The notes under the pieces: generated by a model
Told to the model about the DNA's origin: nothing
What the model saw: the letters and a program-made list of their open reading frames with translations, nothing else
Database searches by the model: none
Origin: an uncultured Dehalococcoidia bacterium
Lineage (GTDB): Bacteria > Chloroflexota > Dehalococcoidia > Lucifugimonadales > CATQGZ01
Length of the DNA: 64,000 nt
NCBI GenBank assembly: GCA_958295685.1
Contig: OY282366.1
Coordinates: forward strand, 1-64,000
Reading direction: 5' to 3'
Made by a program: the position numbers and the translations under genes
Shown here: positions 45,974-57,900 of the stretch, piece after piece
How positions within the stretch are numbered: position 1 is the first letter of the stretch
Layout of the letters: every line of letters begins with the position of its first letter

Positions 45974-48900
45974 TGGCTCCGGGGCAAGCGGCGCATGGAC
46001 TGGCGCTGGCTGCGCAAGAGATCGTGTGCGCTCACGGGGGATCGGGGACGCGCTGGCAACTGAGGCGACGGGCTCAGCAAGTCATAGTTGGCGCCAGCTA
46101 GCTGGAGCATCTGGTCGCGGTACTCGTCCCGCTCGCTCAGTGCGACCTCCATTTCGCCTCTGGTCACATTGTCTGGTAGCGGGACGTCCGGACCTTCGAA
46201 GCGGCTCAAGTAGCCAAAGCGCCGGTTGACGACGGCCAGGAGGTCGTTGGCGGTGGGTGGGGCGTCCCGCTTGTCGGTCAGCTCTGCTACGGCCTTTCTG
46301 AAGGCGCGTTGGTCCATCTCGATCGCCGCCTTCAGTAGGCGGCGGTTTTCCTGGAGGATGTCCGCCGGCGCATCGGCCTTGAGTCGTGCCCGGAGCGAAC
46401 GATCATCTCCGACGTTGAACCACTTCATGATGTCCTTGGCCTGTCCGATTGGCCCTGCCGCCGGGATCCCGGTCACGACAGTCTGGAGCTCGAGCAGCGC
46501 GACAGCTGCACGCGTGAACTCGTCGGTGGCTGCGGAGCTGAGGTCTTGCTCCAGCTCACCGTCCACGGCGGCGTCGATTCCCTGCATGAGGTCGATGGTC
46601 GCGGCCACGCCGTCGCGATAGATGTCCTCGGTTGCGCTCGCGGGGTAGATGAAGGCCCCCTCGTCCATCAACTGTGTCACCGCTAGGTGCATGGCGGCGC
46701 CCAATATCGGCACGGTGGACGTGAGCTCGGCCAAGGCCCTTGAGGCGGCCTTCTCGGCGGGCTCGTCATCGTCCCAGTCGGACTTCAGGATGAAGCGGAT
46801 CGCGGTCGCTATCGTGATCGAGAACGCCACGGCACCGAGGGCATTCTTCGCCTTGGTCTTGTCCCCACGGCGCCAGGCGTCGTGGCCGCGCAGCAGGTTG
46901 GAATAGATCTTGGCCGCCGGCGACATGAACATGAACCATGCCTGTGCCCACGGATTGCGCTTCCCCCACAGCAGGGCACCCGAGTGGTCGAGCGCGTGCG
47001 ACGAGTTCTCGCTGTCGAACATCATGTCTCGCCACAGCTTGCCTACCCTCTTGGGGTCAGGGGGCTGGCCCGCCTCCTCCAGGGATGTCTCCGCCACGGC
47101 CCAGCGGAGCAATCCTCCCATGGCATCCGTCCACTGAAGCGGCTTGAGTCCTTTGTCGGCCCACGTGTCAGCAAAGACACGGGGGCTATCCAAGTTCCCG
47201 ATCGCACCCCCGGTGGTCTCGCGAAGGTAGAAGGCGCCATGCTCATAGCGGTCCCGCCAGTAGGGGGAATGGGCCACGGCGTCGGCCAACATGCGGCGGC
47301 GTGTCGCGGGGTTGGAGAACTTGCGAAGCGCACGCACCCAGTCCGGTGCAGGCAAATGGGCGTCCTGCAACGTCAACGTGGTGAAGGGCAACGATGCCGC
47401 CGTCAGCATGACGGGAGAGAGGCGGAAAGCCAGCACGCCCGCGCCCCAGTTGCGCAGCACGGTGCGGACCTTCGCGTCGGCAGTAGTGTCTGGACGCATG
47501 GTGGTCTGCTGCGTCACGGTGTCCCAGATCCGGTCGACACCGGCGTTGCCGATGTGCTTGCGGAGGACCTGCTTGACGCTGGCCTTCCCGAGGACCGATC
47601 GGATGTTCCAGACGGGTGCGAGGTAGGCCGAGATCCGGCTGACGTGGCTCGCGTGGGACATGAACTCGCTGTAGGCCGATCCGATCTCGAGTGGAGGCGC
47701 TAGCGGAGCGTCTCCGGGCATCCGACTCTTCAAGTGTGCCCAGCTGGTCACCGTGACCGGCTTGGCGTCGAGCCCCAGCCCATCGCCGGAGCTCTTGCGG
47801 TTGCTCAATCGCACTAGCGGGTCGATGCTGGTGTCCGCGTGGGACATGTCGCGCTGGCCCGGCCAGTACTTCGGGACCGTCGCTGTCTCGAAGCCGAACA
47901 CCTCCACCCACGCGGCGTTGAGTGCTTTCTTGATCGAGCCGTTGTACTGCTTGAACATGGTCTTTGCGACCTCTTGCGAGCCCGCGTCCAAGGCCTGCTC
48001 CAGGCTCATAACGAAGTCGGTCATCTCGTCTTCCGACATGCGTGGCGGGATCACTCTCTCGCCCAGCCGTGCCAGCGTGAAACCCTTCCTGCTGATGATG
48101 AGACGGTTGCGCGGGTCCAACATCTTGCCCAGCAGGGCGATCGCTTCATCGCGTTGCAGGACTCTGACGGCCGGGTGGACGGCCATCTTGTTGGCGTCCA
48201 GCCACGCGGCGATCTCCGTCAACGGTTGCGTGCGCCATGTTTCGAAGGCGCGGGTCCCGATCTTCTCGCCGGACGCCCGCTCATAGGCCGCGTTCACGGG
48301 ATCGAGGAACTGCTGGCGGAGTCCGGCGGCCTGGTCGTAGGCGTCCCGGAGATCGTCGATGACCAGGGCCTTCAGCGTCGGCGACACGTCTTGGAGCAGC
48401 ACCTTGAGCGTGGCCGCAAAGTCACGGAAGAAGAGGCTGACCACAGAACGCTCACGGTTGCCTGGCGCCGCTGTCACGCCCGTCTGCAACCGCTGGAAGA
48501 CGTTTGCCGTGGACTTGCGCTTGGTCCGTACCGGCGACTGACTCGTCTCGGAGACGATGGCCTCCGCGATCTTGCGCTGGTCGCTGAACCGCCGCTTGCC
48601 GACCAGTTCGTTCATCGCGGCATTCTCACGCACGATGGACTCGACGAGTGCCACCAGCTTCCAGGTCACTGCCGGAGGCGCGGCGCCGACCGTCTTCATC
48701 CGTGCGCCCTTTGGAGGCTTCGACTGGAGCAGCTTGCCACCGTGGATCACCGGTAGCAGGGAGCCCTGCACGATGTAGCCGGCGAGGACCATCTTGAGTG
48801 CGGCGACCGCCTCCGGGCGCAGACGCGGCACCTTCGCCCGGATCAGTACACGGCGGAGCTCCGCCGTCGCGTTCCGGCGAAGCTCGTTGCGGAACAGTTG

Positions 48901-51900
48901 CTCTGTGGCCGCGACGGCCGCACGTGCGTCCTTGATGGAGGACGCCTGCGTGATCCATGCGATGTGCTCCTTGGCGGTGCGCGGGATGCCTGCGCTCGTC
49001 ACAGCGTCAAGAACCTTCTGGCGAGCTGCTGGCGTCAACTGCTTCTGCTTGCGGAGCGACTCGCGGAGATATTTGATCTCGGCGTAGGCGGCCCCCAGTC
49101 GGAACCGCTTCACTTCTTGGTTGACCGCCTTGCCGCCCGTGCCCGGCTTGGGCGGCAGGTTCACGTCGCCGTAGTCGGTCTCTGGGGACACCATCGACGA
49201 CGGTCCGTCCTCCCGAATCTCTGTGGCAACCTGGTCCGCGAGCTTGTCAAGGTTCAGCGCGTACTCGGGGGGACCCTCCCACTTGCCAACCGTATCGACG
49301 GCTGCCGCCACGATTGTGTCGAGGGTCCACGTGTCTGATGTGGTGATCAGATCAGTCAAGTCGCTTTGCTCGTCGGTTGGCAACGAGTTGAACACATCGA
49401 GTACATATGGAATCATCGCCGAGGTCTTATCGAATCCACGGAGTTGGTGTTGCGTCCGCAACTCGTCCGCTCGCTTTTCCATCGTGGCGAGTTGAGCCTC
49501 GGTGAATACTGGCTCGTGCGACAGCTTCTGGCCACGCCGGACCTCTCGTGTCCTGATGGGTCGCTGACCCTGGGGCAACTCGATCCGCTCGCCCGAGGCG
49601 TCTCGCTGATAGCTCCCATCGTCGTTCCGAGCATAGCGAGCCCGTGCAGCATCCAAGATCAAGCGCAATGCCCAGTCAGGACGCATGGCGATCTGCTTGA
49701 TGATGTCCTTGCCGACAGCAAATTTTCTCTCTGCGTTGGCGAGCCACTGCTGCGGTGGTGGTGGTCTCGGCGGCGTGAACGAGTTCAGTATGTCCTCGAG
49801 CGCGTGCGGTGAAAGGTCGTGCGCCCACGTCGATTCCTTATTCTTCGCGCGGAGCGGTCCCCATAGCGGTCCCTCTGGGTGCGTCAGAATAGCCGTAATC
49901 CGAGCTTTCCCAACAGCCGCCATGTTGCGAGCAGCATTTGCCCGCCTGCGCTTTTCACTGATGGTCGCACCCCACGGCAAAGGCGACATCGCGTTGGCGA
50001 TTTCGGTCCATGATATTTCATTTGTTGTCGGACTTGAAATCAGCGCGAGTTTTGCCGCATCGGTGGTGTCTTTGCCTTCGGGGTCAAGGCGGGCGCGTAG
50101 CATAAACGCTTCAGTCTGGGCTTGTGTGGGATACGGAAGATCTGTCTGAAATCCAGGCATTCGCTCTCCCCGTAACATTTGGGTGAGCACTCGCGCGATG
50201 TGATCCAATAACGCTTTATACTCTTTCTGATGCCGTGGTGGCGAGACTTCGGGTGCTAGCCTGTCCAGCAGACTAGTGTCGGTGCCATCAGCTGCTGCCT
50301 GGAAGACGGTGGTGGTTTGATCTAACGACGAGATGTCGGCGTCTTTCCTAGCGACCTCCTTTCTTGCGTTGCGGATTTTCGAGATGACATAGTTGCGTCC
50401 TGTCGTGGTGATGAACGCTCCCAGCGGATCACCCTGCGACGTGATCTTGTTCTCGTCGAATTTGTGTCGTACAACATCGACGATATGTATGAAGGTGTCG
50501 TGTGCGACCTCTTCGGGACCCAGGCCGATCTGGTTGAACAGATTCCATTGCCGGAAGTTGATGTACTTCTGGATGGCCAGCATGATCTGCCACGAGTACC
50601 GGTTGAACAACTCGGTCTCGGCAAGTGCACTTCCGTTCTTCAGATTCTTGAGCAGCTCTTGCCATGGCCACGCCTTGGCCGCACGGGACACCATAGGACG
50701 TGTCTTGGGGGCCGACTTGCGAGGCGACTTGGTAGCGCGGTTGGCCTCGGCGACGGCAGTCCTGGCAGCATCAACGTCCGCTTTTGCCTGCGTTACGTCG
50801 TCGGGATCCGTGGCGTGCTCGTAGGCCAGTTCGGCGGCGGCCAGTCTAACAGCCGCGTCCTCCTGTGCCTCCGCATCGGCTGCAACGTCGGGAGCCTGCT
50901 GAGTTTCTGGAGGCGGAAACATCTCGTAAATGCGTCTCGTCATTGCCGAGGCGCCGGTCAGGAACGTCCGATCTTCGTCCCACATGTCCTTTTCGCTGTA
51001 GGCCCCATCCGGCTGAGAGGTGAACAGGCCATGGTGGCGACCAGTGGTCGTCAGCGGCACAACGGAGGCACTGGCCGAGTTAGCGTCCAGGTCTACGACG
51101 CCCACAACGCCGGACCCGTCAGCACCGACGTTGTTCACGATGCGGCGATCCAGGTTGGTCGCGGTGTCTCTAGCCACCTTGCCACGAGCGACCAGGATCA
51201 CGTCCTTCGCGCCAAGAGTCGCCAGCGTGGTTTTCAGGGCACGGGCGTTGCCCAGGGTGCTCGGGTCCACGCTCTCGTACGCGACCGCCTGGCCTGCACT
51301 ATCGACATACAGTGCGCCGACTTGATCGGCGCGGGTGAGGATGCCGCCCACCAGCGACACGATGCGTTTCGGATCAAAGGTCTTTCTGTTTCCCGCAGGC
51401 TTAGTCAGATCAGCGTACGCGGGGTCGTCAGGCAGGTCCTCGACGCGTTCTGGCAACGCGAGCTTGCTGGCGCCGGGTGTGATGGTCGTGAACAGGTTGC
51501 TGTCGATGACGACTCCCACGACTTCGTGCGAGCCGTTGCTATCTTTTTCGAGCTCGTCGATCCATGCTTGGTCGTTTCGACTGGGTGTCGGGTTGCCGGA
51601 CGGGTGATTGTGGACCGCGTAGACTTTTGTCGCCCCGAACGCTGTCGCACGCTTGTTGATGGCGTGGGCACTTACGTCTGCGCCGGCGAGCCCCACACGG
51701 TTGATGACGCCGGACGTGATGGCCTCTGTCGCGACGACGACTTCGTTGCCTGCGCTGTCCTTGCGAACGTATACGACGGTCAGTATCTCTCGGGTCTTCG
51801 ACCGAGCGAACCCACGGAGCAGCCTGAAGATGCGCTCCGGGCCATCGACACGTTGACCGCGAATGTCCACTCGGGCGTTCACGGGGTATGCAGTCTTCTC

Positions 51901-54900
51901 GACCACCGCAGCGCGGGCAACGGGATCTAGGTGTCTGTCAGCCAACCGCACGCTACCGTCGAGCTGGGGGATGGCAACGATGTCGGATACCGTGGCTTGA
52001 TCGCCGTTCTCGGCAGCGACAGCTTGTGCTGCGGCGATTTGGTTTGAGACGGACCCATAGGTTTTTCGGGCGTCCTCGAGGGCGGCGGCGTCCAGGCCCG
52101 TCGGCGAGTTGTCGATGTCGTATCGCTCGGGGACGCCAGCCTCCCGGAACACGTGCAACTGCGGGCTCCCTTCCATTATGATGAGCCCGGCTGCTTGAGC
52201 GGCTTTCTCTTTCCGAGCCTTGGCTGCCCACTCGTTGATTCTCTTCGCATCCCGGAGATCGTCCTGAGTGCTGGACACCTCTTGCTGTTGTTCGTAGGCC
52301 GTCTGATTATGGAGCTTCGTCAGCCGTTCCACTGTGGCGCGGGCCTCGTCAAGCGTCGCCTGGTCGGCTGGCGTCCATACGGTGGACTTGAGCTGCTGGC
52401 GGTATTGCCGCAACCGCTTGCGCTCTCTGATCAGTTCGTTCCGCAACTGACGGGGCTTGTTGCCGACGCGGCGCCGTGCGTGCTTCAGCGCGGTCAACAG
52501 TGCAGCGCGTTGTGTCGCCACCGGAGCACTGGCATCTGGAACGGCCACACCGAGGTCAACCTGTGCTCCCGTAGTTGCAACGCTATAGACCAGCCTGTAG
52601 CTCCGGGGGGCGTCTACGCTGTCATCAGATACTGTCAGCTTGAACGTACCGAGCCCTCGGGTGCGAGCGTATGGTGACAAGTCTCCAATAGGGCTCGGCG
52701 GACGACTAATGGCTGCCTCAAGGAGTCGATTGATGTCGTCCGTTGCCGACTCCTGTTTGTTGGCCTTGGCCCCTGGTACAACGACAACTCTGTTCTTGTC
52801 CGCCCACAAGAGAACACCGTGGTCGCGCATGAAGTCGCGAGCGCTCTCTGCACCCTTGCGATTCTTATCGAGCCTGGCAACCCGTCCTACGAGCTTGCGT
52901 ATCGTCATCGAGATCGACGTTTCTTGAGCTGCTCGGCCATCTCTGGTGAACTCCAGATAGGATTCCGTGTCTTTCGCCTTCTGAAGGGGTGCCGAGTGGG
53001 GGTTGGTTACCGCCAAGCTCTTGATCATGGCGGCGAAGTCGGCTTCGCTGAAGTCATCCAGGGCAGATGCGTCAATCGCACCAATGTCACGGCTGGCCAA
53101 CAGCAGTTGCTCGATGAAGCGAGCTTTGTTCTCCAGGATTTGCCACTGCTTCGCGTCGGCGCTATCGGTCATGATGTAGTTGAACAACCGCACGCCCTTG
53201 ATCTTGTTCTCGTCGAACAGCTTGTTTCCCTGCCGCACCACACGGCCTTCGCGTTGCCGTACCTCGGACGGTGTGAATGGCGCGTCCAGATTGTGGGCCG
53301 CGATGACACGCCGCTGGACATTAACGCCTGTGCCGAGGGTGCCTGTGCTGCCGATGACGACCCGTACTTCGCCACGGTTTGCCGCGTCGATGATCCGCGT
53401 CCTGTCGGCTGATGGCGTGTTGCCGTCTATTGCCTTGATCTCGCGACCGGGCACGCCCATCCGTTCCAGTCGTCCGCGGAGATCATTGGCGAGGTCGAAG
53501 TTGGTTTCCTTGTTCCGGCGGCGATCCGTGAACACAAGCTGGACACCTTTCAGATCGGCCGTCTTTTGCCACAACTCGTGTATCTTGGTCGCGGCCTCGG
53601 CCACCTTCGACGCGGCGAACGGTGTCCGGTTGTCGAACCCTTCGGGGGCATGGTCGGACCGGATCATCCGCGAGTCCCTAGATACCGACCGAGCATCGTC
53701 GAAGATGCTGAGCCAGTTGTCAGGCCAGGTCTTCCGCTCGTCGAACGGGAGGTTTGCAAGCATCTCCCAGCGGTTGACGAAGTACTTCATCACCCGGCGT
53801 AGGCCGGGCGATCCCTGAATCTCGACCACTTCTGGGCGGTTCGTCCCGTCCGGGTTGATGACAGGTGGGACATTCACACCTTTCTGGTTGCCCATGACAA
53901 CATCAGCGACGCGGCGAAACAGCATCGACAACGAGTAGATGTTATTGAACTTTCGCGGGCGGTGCTTGCTTTCGAATCGGCCTAGGTGATCGTATTCCTC
54001 CTGGCCATAGCTGAGCACGAAATCGTTCGCCCACCTCTCGATCTTCCCATAGCCTTCGTTCTCGAGAATGCTGGGTGCCAAGTAGCGCAGAATGGTGTAG
54101 AGTTCTTGGATCGCGTTCACGACTGGTGTCGCGGTGGCAAAGACAACGCCCCGGCCTGGGTTGACGCTCTCGATGTGTCCCGTGAAGGCCAGCATCTTCA
54201 TTGCTCGCTGCGAACCCTTGTTGATGCCAACGCGGCCCGCACTAGGCCACGACAACCCCTTGTAGGCGTGCGCCTCGTCCACGAACACCATGTCGAAGCC
54301 CATGTCGTCCAACCACGTACCCCCGCTCTTCTGTTTGTCCAGGGCTGCTTGTTCCTCGATCGCTGAAGCAGCAGCCTTCTGTGCGCTCCGCTGGGCTGCC
54401 GCCTGCCATTCGTCGTCGGTGTCCGCTTGGGCTTCCTCAGCGGTTTGCTCTTGTTCTTGCAGAAGGGGTGCCATGAGCTCCGGCGACACTTGGAGGCGAC
54501 GGTCGAACGTCGAATGCGCCATGATCACAGCATCCCAGTTGTGGTTGGCCGTCGCGTCTGCAAAGAGGCGCAGTTGATCTTCGCCCTCGAGCATGGCTCG
54601 GTCGCCGACCAGGATGCGGGCTGTCGGATAGACTTGGAGGAACTCCCGGGCGAAGTGGTCAATCACCTGGTTGGGCACCACCAGTAGCGGCTTCTTGGCC
54701 ACGCCCATGTTCTTGGCTTCCATGGCGGCGGTGATCATCGTGATCGTCTTGCCCATGCCGGTGGCGTGCGCAAGCAACGTGTTGCCGCTGGACAGTATTC
54801 GCCACACCGCATCCAACTGGTGCCCACGCAAGCGGAACCACCGTCCTCGGAAATATTGCGTTTGCGAGTGGAGCGATTGCTTCATGAAGTCGCCCTTGCC

Positions 54901-57900
54901 GCTCCAGTTGGTCAGCACCGTGTGGTTCATCTTCTGGTTGTAGATGTCCGACAGCTCATGGCCATGGTGCTTCAGAACCCAGTCGATGAACTCCTTCTGG
55001 ATCAGTCTCTTGCGTGATTCTGCCTCGCGGGTGGCCTCTCTGTTAGGGCTCTTCTTGTCGATCTTGCCCTTGTCGTCGTTGAGGTACATGGTGGAATCGC
55101 TGTTCCGTAGCATCTCCCGGAACAGCGTGGATACGGGCTTGCTCGAGCCGCCCGGATTGCGAACGCGCATTCGCTCGAACGTTGCCTCGTCTACGAGTAT
55201 CGTCTGGTCTTTGGTTGCCCTCCATGCGCCAGACTTGCCTATCCGTATGTTCATCGAGACGCCCAAGCGGTCCTTTGCGAAGGCCATATAGAACTTCGGT
55301 GGTATCCACTGCGAGCCGACAGTCAGCGCCCCGTTGTGGACCATCTCCCGAGCAGTGATCCTCTTCGGCTGGATAGCCTCCAACGCCTTCACATTACGAG
55401 CAAAGGCCGGATTGCGTCGAGCTTCCAGCTTCGCTTCGGCAAGCTTCTTGCGGACGTTCCCCGACAGGTACACGTACTTCCGAATCCAGCGTCCCTCTGC
55501 CGGGTCCATGTACGCAAAGTCTCGCTTAACAAGCTCGGCCTTGATCTCCTCCCTGGTCATCTCTGGCAACTGAGACTGCATATACGAGATGTCGATCCTG
55601 CCGCGCTTGAGCTCGCTTCGCCACAGTGCACCGCGGACCGTCTTGATCGGAGTGCGAAGCGCGGGGCGCGTCAACCGCTTGCGGAAGATGTCGGCGGTGC
55701 GGAACTTCCCGCCGGCGAGCGGCTCATCGAGCATCCGAACGAACGGACTGTTTACGAAGTCGTAGTACCCGACGTGATTCGGGTGATAGACTTGCTGAAC
55801 ATCCTGGTAGATCACATTGCCCGCACGGTCCTTCATGACGTTGCCGTCCTCGTCCAGCTGCCGCTGCTTCACTGTCCGGGACGCTTCCTTGTTGACCGGA
55901 CCGTAGCGGTCCGTGAATGTCTTGTAGAGTTGGCGGAGACGGACCTGTGCTGCGTGCAGTTCAGACCAGGGCGCCTCCCTGCGGTCGAGGGCGATCACTT
56001 CGCGGACGGCCGATGCCAGTCGAACCAGGTGTTTGACGCGAGTCGCGTCCTCGCTCGACAGGTGCTTGAGCCTAATGAACTTGGTACCGTTGTACGCTTT
56101 CAGGACGCCACCGTCAATGACGTACTCACCGGTGACATCGTTACCAGGTTCCTCATCGGGTTCCGGTTGTGCTGACACTTCCGGGTCCTCGTCGAGTACG
56201 GCGACCAACTCGGCCAGATCAGCATCAACATCTGGAACCGGTTCGGCCTCGGCATCCAGAATGGCTTGAGTCTCGGTGTCGTCAGCTTTTATGTCTAGGT
56301 CCACGTCGGCAAACAGATCAGCTAAGTTTGCCGCAACGTCGGTACCAAACCCATCAACACTATCCTCCTTAAGACCAGGACGGACTTTATTCCATGCCGT
56401 CAACATTCTGTCGGCGTTCATAAGTGCGGAACTCTCGTCTGGTCCTACCATGGACGCAAAGCTTCTGGTAGTCGTGTCGGCGTTGCGTAGAAATTCAGAG
56501 AAGGTACCCGCCTTTAACGCGGTAGTGGCCGAGTTCAGTGCTTCGGCAGCACGCCGGGCCGTTGTGGGATCCTTCACGGCGCTAATCATATCGAGGACAT
56601 CACGAAGTACTTCGACATGGTTTTCGTCCAGTATCGAGTCGTCGAAGACAGCTGGCGCAATAGCCTCGAACGACTCGTCGGTGACTACAAGCTCGGGTTC
56701 CGGTTCCGGTTCCACCTCCAGTCCGATCTCTAGGTCTGACTCCGGCTCGCCGGCGTCCAGCAGTTCATCCTCGTCGGTAGCACTCTCGTCAACGAGTGCA
56801 TCGTCTTGGGACACCTGGGGCGGCTTGATGACTGTGAACCGTCCAAGCGTGATAGCTTCGCCCGACTTGGGATCCTGCCGCTCGAATGCGTCCGCCACAT
56901 GATGCCTAGTCTGCCTTGCAATCCCGTAAACCATGTCATCGGGGAACCCCTCGTTTATCAGAAAGTCTTTGGCAACCGTTTGAACGTCAGGGTCTTGCGA
57001 GAGATCAAGCAACAACAGGGCACGTTCGTAGGGAGCATCGTCTGGAAGTTCTATGGGATGGCCGCTGCGCGACTCTAGCTTTGCGGTCTGGAGCACGTCC
57101 GGCAGAACGGGGTTTGGCTCCGGCACATACAGCTCAATCGGGTCTGTCCGATACTTGAACGGCTTGGGCTTCTTGGCTCTCCGCGCACGTGGTGGCGGCT
57201 TTGCGTCGGGGTACTTCTCCTTGAAGGCGGCCATGACCTTCGTCTTCATCTCGCGGGTAGCGGCTTTCGCGGCGCCCGCGTACTCGCCGTGCAGGGCATC
57301 GGGCGGCAGGAAGTCGGCGACCATGGGGTGCGACACGTCCTCGTCGATCGCGTAGCCGCCCTCCTCGGCGACGGCGGTGGCGACGACCTCGCCGTTGACG
57401 GACAGGTCCATCTTCCGCACGCGGCCCTTCTTGGTCACCTTGCCGGTCACCGTCGGGATGGTCGTGTGAACCACGGGGGCGGCTTCCGGGGCGGCCGGGG
57501 CGGCTTCCGGGGCGGCCGGGGCGGCCTCCGGGGCGGCCGGGGCGGCCTCCGGGGCGGCCGGGGCGGCTTCCGGGGCGGCCGGGGCGGCCTCCGGGGCGGC
57601 CGGGGCGGCCTCCGGGGCGGCCTCGTCGGCCAGAAGGGCGTCAGCGTCAGCCTCTGCTTGAGCGATTACCTCGGGCGAGAGGGGTTCACCAGTGGGGGTC
57701 GGTAGGGATGCGACATCGTGATCATACCATTCGGGTCGCTGAATGTCGGTCACACCGCCTTCGCCCAAGTCGATGCCAAAGTACGTCTTGAACGCCTCTT
57801 GCGGGGTTGGTGTGGTGCCCAGGCCGATGTTCATCTGGCCGATGCCCTCGGCGTTTGCGGTGGCGGCGTTCTTCCACATCGTCATTTTCTTGCGCATGTC

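Noticed and set aside
50464..51930. Plus-strand 488-residue frame opposite the giant gene
   Set aside because: Antisense to the recognisable JAB and sigma-like coding sequence.
57476..57622. CRISPR-like array
   Set aside because: The repeats are directly adjacent, have no spacers, and stay in the reading frame of the giant gene.
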